Shown: positions 45,456 through 55,587 of the stretch, one piece after another | How positions within the stretch are numbered: the first letter of the stretch is position 1 | Layout: each line of letters starts with the position of its first letter | NCBI RefSeq assembly: GCF_032302195.1 | Contig: NZ_CP135275.1 | Location: 5,090,001-5,154,000, forward strand | Source of the DNA: Paenibacillus sp. MMS20-IR301 | Lineage (GTDB): Bacteria > Bacillota > Bacilli > Paenibacillales > Paenibacillaceae | Length of the DNA stretch: 64,000 nucleotides | Direction: 5' to 3' | Translations under genes and position numbers: made by a program | Notes under the pieces: generated by a model | Databases searched by the model: none | The model's input: only the letters and a program-made list of their open reading frames with translations | What the model was told of the DNA's origin: nothing

Positions 45456-45563
45456 ACCTATTAAAGAGGAAAAAAAACTTTACTCCCCTCTTTGCAGCCG
45501 TTATACTTAAGTTATAAGAAATGTGAAATATGGTTTCACCAGATGAAACAAGGAGGCGCATAT

Positions 45564-48308
45564 ATGCCAAGCAAGGACCATTTCTCACTAGCTAAGAACC
45601 TGGAATCAGGCGGCAAAACTTATCGCTACTATCATTTGAATGCCCTCGAAGCCCAAGGTGCAGGCGACATTTCCTCCCTTCCTTTCTCCATCAAGGTATT
45701 GCTGGAGGCTGCAGTCCGCCAGTATGACGGACGGGCAATTACGGAAGAGCATGTGAAGCAGCTGGCCGGCTGGGCCGGCGGCATTGACCGTAACAAAGAG
45801 ATTCCGTTCATCCCGGCCCGGATTGTATTGCAGGATTTCACCGGTGTACCCGTGGTCGTGGACCTCGCGGCCATGCGCGACACTGTGAAGAAGGCCGGCG
45901 GCGACCCGAAGAAGATCAATCCGCTCGTGCCGGTAGACCTGGTTATTGACCACTCGGTTATGGTCGATGCTTTCGGTACCGCCGACGCGCTGGAATATAA
46001 TATGAATGTTGAATTCGAGCGCAATGAAGAGCGTTACCGCTTCCTGCGCTGGGCGCAGACAGCTTTCAATAATTTCCGCGCCGTTCCGCCGGCGACAGGG
46101 ATTGTACATCAGGTCAATCTGGAGTATCTGGCCTCTGTAGCTGCCACTAAGACTATCGACGGGGAGACGGTCGTCTATCCGGATTCTCTGGTCGGTACGG
46201 ACTCGCATACCACCATGATCAATGGTCTTGGCGTAGTCGGCTGGGGCGTAGGCGGGATTGAAGCGGAAGCAGGCATGCTCGGACAGCCGCTTTATTTCGT
46301 TACCCCGGATGTTGTCGGCTTCAAGCTGACCGGCAGTCTGATGGAAGGCGCTACGGCAACCGATCTGGCCCTGACCGTAACACAGATGCTGCGCAAAAAA
46401 GGCGTAGTCGGCAAGTTTGTCGAATTCTACGGCCCGGGTCTGGCGAATATCAGTCTGGCTGACCGCGCAACCGTAGCCAATATGGCTCCGGAATACGGGG
46501 CAACGATCGGCTTCTTCCCTGTAGATGAGGAGACACTGGCTTATCTGCGCAGCACGGGACGGCCGGATGAGCTGGTTGAGCTTGTAGGGGACTATTATAA
46601 AGCACAGGGCATGTTCCGCACTGCAGATACACCGGACCCGACATTCAGCGATGTCATTGAACTGGATCTGGCCTCTGTAGTTCCCAGCCTGGCCGGGCCG
46701 AAACGCCCGCAGGACCGGGTAGAGCTGACTCATATGAAGGAGAATTTCGAAGGCATCATCCGTACCCCTGTCGACAAGGGAGGCTACGGGCTCAGCGATG
46801 AGAAGATTGCCGAAGTAGTGGAAGTACAGCACAAGAACGGCAGCACGAGCAAGCTGGGTACAGGTGCTGTTGTCATTGCCGCCATTACCAGCTGTACGAA
46901 TACCTCCAACCCGAGCGTTATGCTGGGTGCAGGACTGCTGGCCAAGAAGGCTGTTGAACGCGGACTGACCAAACCCGGCTATGTCAAAAGCAGCCTGACT
47001 CCAGGCTCCCTGGTCGTTACGGAGTACCTGGAAAAAGCTGATCTGCTGAAGCCGCTGGAAGCACTGGGCTTCTACTTGGCCGGCTACGGCTGTGCCACCT
47101 GTATCGGTAACTCCGGCCCGCTGCCGGATGAAGTCAGTCAGGCCATTGCTGAGCATGACATGACCGTTGCCGCTGTAATCTCCGGCAACCGTAACTTCGA
47201 GGGCCGTGTCCACGCTCAGGTCAAAGCCAACTATCTGGCTTCCCCGCCGCTCGTTGTAGCCTATGCGCTGGCCGGTACGGTTAATATTGATCTGAAGACC
47301 GAGCCGCTCGGTTATGATCCGCAAGGGGAGCCGGTCTTCCTGGCTGATATCTGGCCGACCTCAGCCGAGATCCGCGAAGCGATCGGCCTCTCACTCAGTC
47401 CGGAAATGTTCCGCCGCAAATACGAGAATGTGTTCACCGCCAATGAGCGCTGGAATTCTATTCCGGTGCCGGAAGGCGAGCTGTATGAGTGGGATGACAA
47501 CTCCACTTATATTCAGAACCCGCCATTCTTCGAGCATCTGGCTGACGGCGTCAGTGACATCAAGGATATCCGCAGTTCCCGTGTACTCGCATTGCTTGCG
47601 GATTCTGTCACTACCGACCATATCTCGCCAGCCGGGAATATCTCTACCTCCGGTCCGGCCGGGGAATACCTGCGCAGCCATGGTGTAGAACGTGCCGATT
47701 TCAACTCCTACGGCTCGCGCCGCGGGAATCATGAAGTAATGATGCGCGGCACCTTCGCCAACATCCGAATCCGCAACGCAGTGGCTCCGGGTACAGAAGG
47801 CGGCGTAACCACCTTCCTGCCGAGTGATGAGGTAATGTCCATCTATGACGCGTCTATGCTGTACCAGTCAGCCGGACAGAATCTGATTGTCATCGCCGGC
47901 AAGGAATACGGCACAGGCAGCTCACGTGACTGGGCCGCCAAGGGCACCCTGCTGCTCGGCGTCAAAGCCGTCATTGCCGAGAGCTTCGAGCGGATTCACC
48001 GCAGCAATCTCGTCGGCATGGGCGTGCTGCCGCTGCAGTTCCAGGAAGGCCATGGCTGGAGCAGCATGGGCCTGAGCGGACGCGAGACCTTCGAGATCAC
48101 CGGTCTCAGTAACGATGTACTCCCGGGTCAGGAGCTGACCGTCACCGCTACCCGCGAGGACGGCACCCAGTTTGACTTCCCGGTTACCGCCCGGCTGGAC
48201 AGCACCGTAGACATCGACTACTACCGCAATGGCGGTATTCTCCAGACGGTGCTGCGCCAGATGCTTGCCGATGCTACTGCTTCGGAATCGGCACTGCCGG
48301 TAGAATAA
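45564..48308 (+). CDS. acnA: Aconitate hydratase (aconitase A)
   Basis: Interconverts citrate and isocitrate in the TCA cycle through a [4Fe-4S] cluster. The 914-residue form starts at ATG 45564 behind AAGGAGG; the upstream in-frame extension is not conserved. Cluster ligands lie in [13 protein letters not shown] and [13 protein letters not shown]. Other signatures are [32 protein letters not shown] and [12 protein letters not shown]. Length and order fit the AcnA/IRP1 group, called citB in Bacillus subtilis, where the apo-enzyme also binds RNA. Confidence 0.97.
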   Translation: MPSKDHFSLAKNLESGGKTYRYYHLNALEAQGAGDISSLPFSIKVLLEAAVRQYDGRAITEEHVKQLAGWAGGIDRNKEIPFIPARIVLQDFTGVPVVVDLAAMRDTVKKAGGDPKKINPLVPVDLVIDHSVMVDAFGTADALEYNMNVEFERNEERYRFLRWAQTAFNNFRAVPPATGIVHQVNLEYLASVAATKTIDGETVVYPDSLVGTDSHTTMINGLGVVGWGVGGIEAEAGMLGQPLYFVTPDVVGFKLTGSLMEGATATDLALTVTQMLRKKGVVGKFVEFYGPGLANISLADRATVANMAPEYGATIGFFPVDEETLAYLRSTGRPDELVELVGDYYKAQGMFRTADTPDPTFSDVIELDLASVVPSLAGPKRPQDRVELTHMKENFEGIIRTPVDKGGYGLSDEKIAEVVEVQHKNGSTSKLGTGAVVIAAITSCTNTSNPSVMLGAGLLAKKAVERGLTKPGYVKSSLTPGSLVVTEYLEKADLLKPLEALGFYLAGYGCATCIGNSGPLPDEVSQAIAEHDMTVAAVISGNRNFEGRVHAQVKANYLASPPLVVAYALAGTVNIDLKTEPLGYDPQGEPVFLADIWPTSAEIREAIGLSLSPEMFRRKYENVFTANERWNSIPVPEGELYEWDDNSTYIQNPPFFEHLADGVSDIKDIRSSRVLALLADSVTTDHISPAGNISTSGPAGEYLRSHGVERADFNSYGSRRGNHEVMMRGTFANIRIRNAVAPGTEGGVTTFLPSDEVMSIYDASMLYQSAGQNLIVIAGKEYGTGSSRDWAAKGTLLLGVKAVIAESFERIHRSNLVGMGVLPLQFQEGHGWSSMGLSGRETFEITGLSNDVLPGQELTVTATREDGTQFDFPVTARLDSTVDIDYYRNGGILQTVLRQMLADATASESALPVE

Positions 48309-48336
48309 ACGGAGATACCTGCCTCCATTTTTGAAT

Positions 48337-48387
48337 AAAAGCTGCACCGCCACAGAACTCTTTCCTTCTGAGGCCGGTGCAGCTTTT
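48337..48387. terminator. Terminator after acnA
   Basis: AAAAGCTGCACCG pairs with CGGTGCAGCTTTT across a 25-base loop. T-runs on both strands suit the converging acnA and siderophore-binding genes. Confidence 0.85.
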
Positions 48388-48432
48388 TGTCTAATATGTT
48401 TCGGGTCTTCACGGGATTATGCGAGTGCTCCG

Positions 48433-49458
48433 TTATTTGACCGACAGCAGGCTGGTCGAGATGAAATCCAGCTGTGCTTCCAGCGATACCGGATCATTGT
48501 ACGTATCTGCAGAAGGGTTCAACTGAAACACATTGCCGGCTTTAACCGCAGGGAGACCTGTCCACACCGGATTATCATAGACGATCTTGGGATCAGTTGT
48601 ATCCCCGGACCACGGGCAGGTGAAGATAATATCTCCCGCAAATTCCGGGAGCTTCTCCAAGGAAATAGAGGCCCAGCCTGTACCGCTGTCTATCGCTTCC
48701 TTCTGGGCTTCTGCCGGAGCCTTCAGGCCGAACTCCCCGTACAGAATTTCACCGCCCCGCCCGTAATTATGGCCGAAGACGTACAGCCCGCCCGAATACG
48801 GATTCAGAATCGATACCGTCTTATCGCCTACAGCAGCCTGCACCTGCGGCTTCAGTTCAGCAATCCTTGCTTCCCACTGGTCAATCCAGGCCTTCGCTTC
48901 ATCATTCCTGTTCACCAGCTTGCCGAAATCAAGCATTTGATCCTTATAATTCTTGGCACCATACTGAATAGCAACCACCGGGGCAATTTCCTTCAGCTTC
49001 TCGATGTTCTCAGCACCGGCATACACAATGATCATATCCGGGTTCAGCGCAAGAATGTTCTCAGGCGACAGCTCATCACCGATAATCTCCACACCGTCCA
49101 GCTTGCCTTCAAAATACGGATTTTGCGCTGCCCCGGCCAGTACACCAACCGGCTTAACACCCAGCGCCAGGAAGTAACCTGTATAGAATGCAGTAGTATC
49201 AACAATTCTCTGCGGATTCTTCGGTACCTGCACTTCTCCTACACTGTCCTTGAAGGTAACTATCTCTGCCTCACCGGATGCATTAGCGCTGCCGGATGCT
49301 GCTGCAGGCTCTGTTATTGCTGCCGGTTCAGCCGTAGCGGCATTAGCGGCCGCACCGGAATTCTGAGCCGGGCTATTAGACTGGCCGCAGGCTGCAAGCA
49401 GTACAGCCAGCACCAGAGTAAAGACGATTAGCATCAGGCTCTTTTTGGAATATCGCAA
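48433..49458 (-). CDS. Iron-siderophore ABC transporter substrate-binding lipoprotein
   Basis: A 341-residue lipoprotein starting at TTG 49456-49458 behind AGGGGGA. The signal segment ends in lipobox LLAAC-GQ (about residue 22), followed by an Ala/Ser linker. The class III binding fold follows (PQRIVDTTAFYTGYFLALGV, INGDELSPENILAL-like EIIGDELSPENIL, DMIIVYAG). It captures ferric siderophores outside the membrane. The permease and ATPase genes are not adjacent, so it may work with a transporter elsewhere. A perfect Fur box lies about 32 bases upstream. Confidence 0.93.
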   Translation of the reverse strand: MRYSKKSLMLIVFTLVLAVLLAACGQSNSPAQNSGAAANAATAEPAAITEPAAASGSANASGEAEIVTFKDSVGEVQVPKNPQRIVDTTAFYTGYFLALGVKPVGVLAGAAQNPYFEGKLDGVEIIGDELSPENILALNPDMIIVYAGAENIEKLKEIAPVVAIQYGAKNYKDQMLDFGKLVNRNDEAKAWIDQWEARIAELKPQVQAAVGDKTVSILNPYSGGLYVFGHNYGRGGEILYGEFGLKAPAEAQKEAIDSGTGWASISLEKLPEFAGDIIFTCPWSGDTTDPKIVYDNPVWTGLPAVKAGNVFQLNPSADTYNDPVSLEAQLDFISTSLLSVK

Positions 49459-49490
49459 AATAATCCCCCTATGTATGTATATAGTATGAT

Positions 49491-49509
49491 ATTGATAATC
49501 ATTATCAAT
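49491..49509 (-). promoter_or_regulatory. Fur box
   Basis: The 19-base perfect palindrome ATTGATAATCATTATCAAT contains the Bacillus 7-1-7 Fur consensus (TGATAAT-N-ATTATCA) with no mismatch. It lies just upstream of the siderophore-binding lipoprotein, so the gene should be repressed by Fur when iron is plentiful. Confidence 0.93.
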
Positions 49510-49601
49510 TAACAATATAGCATAAAGTTTCTTCACTGACAACAGCCTGCGCTGCTATTAAATGCCTGATCAGCCCGTATGCCGTATATCCGCACCAAAA
49601 A

Positions 49602-49625
49602 ATCCCCTTTCAGTTGAAAGGGGAT
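49602..49625 (-). terminator. Intrinsic terminator after LuxR-type regulator
   Basis: ATCCCCTTTCA pairs with TGAAAGGGGAT (four-base loop region), followed on the minus strand by TTTTTTGG. It lies 16 bases after the stop of the 49641-51857 gene. Confidence 0.88.
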
Positions 49626-49640
49626 GAAATCAGAGCCTCT

Positions 49641-51857
49641 TCAGATCTCGATCCGCTCAGAATCAAGAATTCTTTTATAGACCAGTGCAATAATCTGTGA
49701 GCGGTCTGTCACGTTCATCTTGTTAAATATACGGCTTAAATGATTCTTCACGGTATGTTCGCTGATAAACAGGCTGCTGGCAATTTCCTTATTCGTCTTG
49801 CCCAGGATAATAAGCTCCAGCACCTCTTCTTCACGCGGGGAAATTCCCCATTCTTCCTTCGGCGTCTTCAGGGCCGAGCTGTTCAGCAGCCTGACTGCTG
49901 AAACGGTCCGTCTCACGGGAAGCGTATCTGCCCGGCTGCGCAGAAATGACTGGAATGAGCCTCGCGGCTCACTGTCCAGCGCCTCCGCAATATAATCGTC
50001 CAGGCGATAACGTGAGCAGTCAATCCATTCCGATTCTGTATCAGCGGGCTGGCTCTTATCCGCGCTTTTTCCTGTATGAAGAAGTACAAGTACAAGCAGC
50101 TGTGCAGAGACTGAGACCGCAGGCTTGTCCATCTCGAAATAGAAGGAGGTCAGCTGATCCACCTGCCGGAGCAGTGAAATCTCTTCCTGATAGAACCCGT
50201 ACCCCAGCAGGAACTCAAGCTTGAACGGAGCCAGCAGGGCGGCCGTTCTCATCCGCTCAGTCTCTTTCTCCGGCAGGCCTGTATAGCGGGCAAGCTCATA
50301 GGCCATGGAAGAGGCTGCAAGCGACAGACGCTCCAGTTCGGGATTGCTGCTGCGGAGATAATGGTGGGTATGCTCCATAAATATTCCCGCCTGTCTCGTA
50401 TGCCTGCTATCCATCTCAATAAGCCGGATAGCGGCACTTGCCACGCCGGCCAGGCAGCTGGATAAGACCAGCCACTCCTCAGCCTCGTTACGGCGCCTGA
50501 AGCCGATGGAGAGGATTCCTTTGAATGTCTTCCCGGCAAGCAGCGGGCATTCCAGCAATACCTGGCCCTCAGCCCCCTCATTAATGATCGCCGAGGAGAG
50601 AAAGGCCTGGGGGGAATAACGGTTTCTGATATCCTGAACATAGTGGGCAACAGCTTCCGTGCCCCATCCTTTGGCGTAATGGCTGCCTTCCGAGGTCTCT
50701 TCGAAAAAGACGAGCACCGAGGAAGGGTAGAACGGCATTCCCATAACCATCTCCAGCAGCTGGATGCCCAGCTCCTGCAAAGAAGCCGCCTGCGGAAGCA
50801 GCTGCGCGGCCTCCTTCAGCCTCTGCGTGGCTTCGTGAATCAGTGCCCCGCTCTGCAGGAGCTTCTCTGCGCGGGCGGACAACCCCAGCAGCGAAGCTAC
50901 CGTCTGCTCATGCTGGATATAGTCCTTCTCCTGCCGGGTTTCGGTGAAACCTACAGCCAGCAGGAGCGCTTTCTTGCCGCTGTCAATCTGCACCGGATAA
51001 CAGGATAAATACTCCGGCTGGGTAATTCCCCGCTGAGTGAAGAAGAGCGATCTCGGATCTTTGGCAACCGCCTGCCAGTGCCTGGGCTCCCGGCCGAGAA
51101 CTGCTTGTCCCAGAAATCCGTCACCAAGCTGAAACTCGGCATTCATGAGCAGATTGGCTTCTTTCCCGGCGGAGTATTTCACCTTGAATTTGCCTGCCTC
51201 ATCTTCTTTGGCGAATGCATACAGATCCGAGTCCGAAAGCGTTCCGGCCATCTGCTGCAGCACTTTCTCAATCTGCAGGAAATCCTCGCCCAGATTGGAC
51301 AGCAGCTGCAATATCATCGTGTTGCGCCTCTGCGTCAAAGGCTTTAGTGCAGAGCCTGCCAGCAATTTCGACAATATATTCCCGAGGGTGCTAAGCTTGC
51401 CTCTGATCTCACTGATTTGTTCCCGGCTCAGCTCAGGCATAGCCGTAAGCTCAGCCCGTAACTCATCATAGTAAGGATGATTCCGCATCTTGGCTTCGAA
51501 CGCCTGCAGCATAAGCTCGCGTGTACCCTCTTCCATGTATAAGCCTGACCACAAGTAATAAGTCTGGCCATATTCAGGGACCAGCGGACTGACTACATAC
51601 TTTAGTCCTGGAACCCACTGCTCCAGTACGGCAGGATACGACAAAGGGCCGAGCCTGAGCAATGCCGGCTCGAACGGGCGCTCTGTCCCCTGCAGGGAGC
51701 TAAACATCTTCTGATAGAATATTCCGGAAAGCGTTGGGCGGGTAACTAAATTCCCTGCCTGATCCGTAAGCACAATAGCCTGACTCGTGACAGTACCGAA
51801 CGTATCCTGGAGCTCTTGAATTTCTCCCATCAGTGAATCGGGTATTACAACCTTCAT
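49641..51857 (-). CDS. PocR-GAF-LuxR transcriptional regulator
   Basis: A 738-residue cytoplasmic regulator. The N-terminal region (about 5-150) resembles PocR ligand-sensing domains (LQDTFGTVTSQAIVLTDQAGN). It is followed by two GAF-like regions (about 180-320 and 340-480), then a helical segment with an HD-like or signalling-helix look (500-640). The C-terminal LuxR HTH (about 668-730) has ISPREEEVLELIILGKTNKE and HTVKNHLSRIFNKM. It has no receiver domain or kinase partner, so it probably senses a small molecule directly. It is alone in its transcript, and its target genes are unknown. Confidence 0.85.
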   Translation of the reverse strand: MKVVIPDSLMGEIQELQDTFGTVTSQAIVLTDQAGNLVTRPTLSGIFYQKMFSSLQGTERPFEPALLRLGPLSYPAVLEQWVPGLKYVVSPLVPEYGQTYYLWSGLYMEEGTRELMLQAFEAKMRNHPYYDELRAELTAMPELSREQISEIRGKLSTLGNILSKLLAGSALKPLTQRRNTMILQLLSNLGEDFLQIEKVLQQMAGTLSDSDLYAFAKEDEAGKFKVKYSAGKEANLLMNAEFQLGDGFLGQAVLGREPRHWQAVAKDPRSLFFTQRGITQPEYLSCYPVQIDSGKKALLLAVGFTETRQEKDYIQHEQTVASLLGLSARAEKLLQSGALIHEATQRLKEAAQLLPQAASLQELGIQLLEMVMGMPFYPSSVLVFFEETSEGSHYAKGWGTEAVAHYVQDIRNRYSPQAFLSSAIINEGAEGQVLLECPLLAGKTFKGILSIGFRRRNEAEEWLVLSSCLAGVASAAIRLIEMDSRHTRQAGIFMEHTHHYLRSSNPELERLSLAASSMAYELARYTGLPEKETERMRTAALLAPFKLEFLLGYGFYQEEISLLRQVDQLTSFYFEMDKPAVSVSAQLLVLVLLHTGKSADKSQPADTESEWIDCSRYRLDDYIAEALDSEPRGSFQSFLRSRADTLPVRRTVSAVRLLNSSALKTPKEEWGISPREEEVLELIILGKTNKEIASSLFISEHTVKNHLSRIFNKMNVTDRSQIIALVYKRILDSERIEI

Positions 51858-52024
51858 CCCATCACCTCATGCTCTGGATTACATTTCATGTTATTAAGTA
51901 TTTGTAACTAATATTTTTTAATAATAGTTCATTTTAACTAGATATTCAATGGAGCAGGCAGGTCTTGTTAGCCTCTAATTACTAAATTACCCGCGAGCCA
52001 TTCCGGCAGCGCACAGGTTCGGGC

Positions 52025-52774
52025 TCATACCATCATCAGGCCCATTTCAGCTGCCGCCTCTGCCAGTATTACGGCATATTCCTCCAGCGTCTCCCGTGAC
52101 AGCCGGCTGACCGGACCGGAAAGCGACAGCGCAGCTACCACACTGCCCCCGCGCCCGACAATCGGCACTGCAACTGCCGCTGCCCCCGGCTCCCGTTCCT
52201 CGAAGCTTGTCGCATACCCGCAGCGGGTAACCTCCTTCAGCTGCTCCAGATAACGGCTCCGTTCTACGGCTTCAGGCCATGTCGGGTCAGCCAGCAGGCG
52301 CACCTGCACCTCATGTGGCGCGTAGGCAGCCAGCACCTTGCTTGAAGCACCTACAGAGAGCGGAAGTCTGGCGCCAATCTGCGCTACGCGGCGGATCGCC
52401 TGCTTGCTCTGCACGGCCTGAATGCGGACGCGCTCCAGATTATCGCGCAGATACAGGCTGACGGTCTCGCCCAGCCGGTCTCGCAGCCGCTCCATAGCAG
52501 GCAGCAGCAGTACGGCCGGTTCATTCAGGGTCGGCAAATGGGTGGACAGCTCCCAGATGCGGATCCCCAGGCGGTACTTCTCCGTACTTTCATCCCGTTG
52601 CAGGAACCCTTTCTCCGCAAGCGTTGTCAGCAGACGGTGCACCGTGCTTTTATGCAGGCCGATCCTGGCGGAAATCTCAGTCAGGCTAAGGTCGTAGTCA
52701 CTATCCCCGGTAAAGCAGAGCAATATATCCAGCGCCCGTTCTACGGCGCGCACAGTCAGTTTCCGGTCTTCCAA
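52025..52774 (-). CDS. IclR family transcriptional regulator
   Basis: A 249-residue regulator. The N-terminal winged helix (about 5-65) has VRAVERALDILLCF and LHKSTVHRLLTTLAEKGFL. The C-terminal effector domain (about 75-245) has RRVAQIGARLPLSVGASSKVLAAYA and the late GPVSRLSRETLEEY. IclR proteins control sugar-acid or aromatic catabolism, but no such genes are adjacent. It is divergent from the alpha/beta hydrolase gene. Confidence 0.94.
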   Translation of the reverse strand: MEDRKLTVRAVERALDILLCFTGDSDYDLSLTEISARIGLHKSTVHRLLTTLAEKGFLQRDESTEKYRLGIRIWELSTHLPTLNEPAVLLLPAMERLRDRLGETVSLYLRDNLERVRIQAVQSKQAIRRVAQIGARLPLSVGASSKVLAAYAPHEVQVRLLADPTWPEAVERSRYLEQLKEVTRCGYATSFEEREPGAAAVAVPIVGRGGSVVAALSLSGPVSRLSRETLEEYAVILAEAAAEMGLMMV

Positions 52775-52940
52775 GCCGCTCTCCCCTTTACGTGTTTCAC
52801 CTCTTGAAACACGGTTACATATTTACCAATAATATCTCTATCTTAGTGCAAAACTCAGAAGAAAGTCCAGCATATTCAGAGCCGGAAGCACTGCTTCCGC
52901 AGTTTACATTTACATTACAAAAGCGCTGAATTCATTGACT

Positions 52941-52969
52941 TTGTCAGGGCATCACCATACGATTAAATA
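52941..52969 (+). promoter_or_regulatory. Possible promoter of alpha/beta hydrolase gene
   Basis: TTGTCA (52941-52946), a 17-base spacer, TAAATA (52964-52969), about 42 bases before the ATG. Moderate match. Confidence 0.4.
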
Positions 52970-53010
52970 TATGAATGATCTCTATTCACTATCCTTTAGG
53001 AGGGGACCTT

Positions 53011-54051
53011 ATGGATCTGGCAACAAGTCACCCCGGCGCGCCGGTCTCCCGTATACCTGCTGAGAACAAGCCTAATGCAGCACCTGTAATTTCATTACGG
53101 ATGATACGCATTAAACATATTGTTGTAGCTTTGCTTTTATCTGTTTTCTTCTTCTTTGTCTTCTGCTTCATCGCTCTGCACGGCTATATCGCCTGGGTGC
53201 TCTCGAACCCGACAGTAGCCCCGATCTACTCGAATCCTTATCTGGCCAAAGGGCTTACTTATGAGGAGATCACCTTTCCTGCACAGGACGGCAGCCGAAT
53301 GATGCAGGGCTGGTATATCCCGTCTGAGGGAGCAGCCAAAACCATCATCTTCAGCCACGGCTACGGTGCTAACCGCGAGGAGAGCTGGGTGCCGATGTAT
53401 GACCTGGCCCATTATGCACACAGCCTGAACTTTAACGTGGTTATGTTCGATTACGGCTTCGCCTCAGGGAGCAACAAGGATATCGCTACCGGCGGTAAAA
53501 AAGAATCCCAGCAGCTGCTCGGAGCGATCTCGTTCGCCAAGGACAAGGGGGCGGAGGAAATTGTAGTGTGGGGCTTCTCCATGGGAGCCGGCACCGCCCT
53601 GCAGGCCGGCCTTGTCACAGAGGATGTGGATGCCATGATTCTGGACAGCACCTTCCTGCTGGAGCCTGATACTTTATATCACAATATCAAGCAGAATATA
53701 GACCTTCCCCGCCAGCCCTCACTGGCGATTATGGAACTGCTGTTCCCGGTGCTGAACGGCACAGGGCTTGACCAGATTCCTTATTCCAAGGTGAAATCCG
53801 AGGATTATCCGTTCCCGGTCCTGTTCATGCATGGTACCTTGGATGATAAGGCTCCGTACCCGATTGCCGAGGAACTGGCCGCGAACCAGAGCAGCCCCTA
53901 TTCCGACTCATGGATTATAGAGGGCAGCCATCATGAGCTGCTGTTCCGCGAGCATCCGCGCGAGTACCTGCGCCGTGTCTCTGCCTTCCTGGGCAATGTG
54001 CAGCTGGCCAAAGACAGTAAAGACAGCGGGAATTCTACCGCAAGCAAATAA
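53011..54051 (+). CDS. Membrane-anchored alpha/beta hydrolase
   Basis: A 346-residue protein starting at ATG 53011 behind AGGAGGGG. The cytoplasmic N-tail (1-34) is followed by one membrane helix (about 35-62) and an extracytoplasmic alpha/beta-hydrolase domain. The oxyanion motif FSHGYGANREE, nucleophile GFSMGAGTAL, acid in FMHGTLDDKAP and His in IEGSHHELLF form a complete triad. It resembles the Bacillus subtilis YqkD/YtaP-like hydrolases. Substrate unknown. Confidence 0.88.
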   Translation: MDLATSHPGAPVSRIPAENKPNAAPVISLRMIRIKHIVVALLLSVFFFFVFCFIALHGYIAWVLSNPTVAPIYSNPYLAKGLTYEEITFPAQDGSRMMQGWYIPSEGAAKTIIFSHGYGANREESWVPMYDLAHYAHSLNFNVVMFDYGFASGSNKDIATGGKKESQQLLGAISFAKDKGAEEIVVWGFSMGAGTALQAGLVTEDVDAMILDSTFLLEPDTLYHNIKQNIDLPRQPSLAIMELLFPVLNGTGLDQIPYSKVKSEDYPFPVLFMHGTLDDKAPYPIAEELAANQSSPYSDSWIIEGSHHELLFREHPREYLRRVSAFLGNVQLAKDSKDSGNSTASK

Positions 54052-54120
54052 GCTCTGCCGGCTCAACCTGATATTGCTGCGGGTTGCCGCCAGGCAGACA
54101 GGCTGCTCCGCAGCTTCATT

Positions 54121-54165
54121 ACAAGCATGTACAGATGTATTTCCATACATCCTGTGCATGCTTGT
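54121..54165 (+). terminator. Hairpin terminator after alpha/beta hydrolase
   Basis: ACAAGCATGTACAG-ATGTAT pairs with ATACATCCTGTGCATGCTTGT around TTCC, with one bulge and one mismatch. It is followed by a T-rich TCTGTTAT. The stem is about 20 bp. Confidence 0.72.
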
Positions 54166-54302
54166 TCTGTTATGCCGGCCAATGCTGCGGCAGCTTCCGC
54201 TGTATCCCGGCATCCCAAATATTGCTGTGCCGTTCTCATAAGCCGGCTCCCCGGATCATATAATGAACCGTTGAATAATCGGAAGCGGGAGGACTGCCTG
54301 CC

Positions 54303-55454
54303 ATGCAATATGTATCAAGTTCACACCTGCCAGTGCAGATTCTAAGTGAAATCGCCTTTTGGAAAAACCAGGAGAAGGAGCATGCCGGCTTCATTCTTCA
54401 GCTTGCCCCTGCGCTGGAGGAGCGTTATGTAAAGCTGCTTCAGGAATGGACCGTTGTCTTCCTGGCAACAGAGCAGGCGGCATTGCAGCTGCTCGGAATT
54501 ATACAGTCTTCTGCAGCCGGAGGGCCGGGCAACCTTGCCGCTGAAACCGATCAGCTGCGGCTTGCAGCATGCGGCCAGTCCAGCGAATTCATCCGGCAGC
54601 TGAGAATGCTGCTGGAGGCGGATGGCGCTGCAGGCGTATTCCCTGCCGGCGGAGCGCTGCTGGAGCATTTCATCCGCGAATCGGAATACCTCCTTGCCGT
54701 ACTGTCAGCTCTGAGTGCTGCCCGGCAGGAAACCGGAGGACTGCAGGAGAACTTGCTTGAGAATAATGATTCTTCCAAGGAAACAGCAGCCCAGCAGCTG
54801 CCGCTCTGGGAATCCCGTGATCCGGAATCCGTCCCAATCGGCGGACATACCCTCCCTCCGCTCCCCTATGCCTATAATGCACTGGAGCCTTATATTGACG
54901 AGAAGACAATGATTATACATCACGACAAGCACCATCAGAGTTATGTTGACGGACTGAATAAAGCGGAGAATAAGCTGGCCGAAGCGCGCAGGAATAACGA
55001 CTACGATCTGGTTAAGCACTGGGAGCGGGAGCTGGCCTTTAACGGCGCGGGCCATTATCTGCACACCATCTTCTGGAATGTAATGTCTCCGCAGGGCGGC
55101 GGCCGCCCTGCCGGGGCGCTGCTGGATGCCATTCAGCGGAGCTTCGGCAGCTATGAAGCCTTCAAGGCCCAGTTTACAGAAGCGGCGAATAAGGTTGAAG
55201 GCGGCGGCTGGGCCATTCTGGTCTGGAGTCCGCGCAGCCGCAGGCTGGAAATTCTGACAGCCGAGAAGCATCAGAATTTGTCCCAATGGGATATTGTACC
55301 GCTGCTGGTGCTGGATGTATGGGAGCATGCTTATTACCTGAAGCATCAGAACAACCGCGCTGACTATATCCGGGACTGGTGGAAGGTTGTGAACTGGCCT
55401 TATGTGGCCGAGCGGTATAATGCTGCCCGCAAGCTGGTCTGGCAGCCTTTTTGA
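54303..55454 (+). CDS. Superoxide dismutase (Fe/Mn) fused to an N-terminal helical DUF2935-like domain
   Basis: A 383-residue protein. Residues about 5-145 form a helical region resembling DUF2935 (ILSEIAFWKNQEKEHAGFIL and LLEHFIRESEYLLAVLSAL). After a linker, residues about 185-383 form a complete Fe/Mn superoxide dismutase: metal ligands in MIIHHDKHHQSYV, GAGHYLHTIFWNVM and [13 protein letters not shown]. The extra domain's role is unknown; it may bind metal or a partner. Ordinary SODs are about 200 residues, as is the second one at 59655. The ribosome site is GGGAGGA. Confidence 0.9.
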   Translation: MQYVSSSHLPVQILSEIAFWKNQEKEHAGFILQLAPALEERYVKLLQEWTVVFLATEQAALQLLGIIQSSAAGGPGNLAAETDQLRLAACGQSSEFIRQLRMLLEADGAAGVFPAGGALLEHFIRESEYLLAVLSALSAARQETGGLQENLLENNDSSKETAAQQLPLWESRDPESVPIGGHTLPPLPYAYNALEPYIDEKTMIIHHDKHHQSYVDGLNKAENKLAEARRNNDYDLVKHWERELAFNGAGHYLHTIFWNVMSPQGGGRPAGALLDAIQRSFGSYEAFKAQFTEAANKVEGGGWAILVWSPRSRRLEILTAEKHQNLSQWDIVPLLVLDVWEHAYYLKHQNNRADYIRDWWKVVNWPYVAERYNAARKLVWQPF

Positions 55455-55502
55455 GACTGCTGGGCGTACTTGGCGCTGCTGCGGAAGCCGCGTCTCCAAA
55501 CA

Positions 55503-55551
55503 GACACACAGAACCCGCCAGCCACTTCAATGTGGCGGCGGGTTCTGTGTG
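55503..55551. terminator. Long hairpin between SOD fusion and folE
   Basis: GACACACAGAACCCGCC and its complement enclose a smaller CCAC-TTCAA-GTGG stem with two unpaired bases. There are no strong T-runs, but it lies between converging genes and probably ends both. Confidence 0.7.
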
Positions 55552-55587
55552 TCATCCTTCCGGCTCCCGGAGCGGAAGGACTCTGCT

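Noticed and set aside
45606..47324. 572-codon minus-strand frame opposite aconitase
   Set aside because: It is a complementary-strand shadow of the clearly conserved acnA frame, with no ribosome site or domain.
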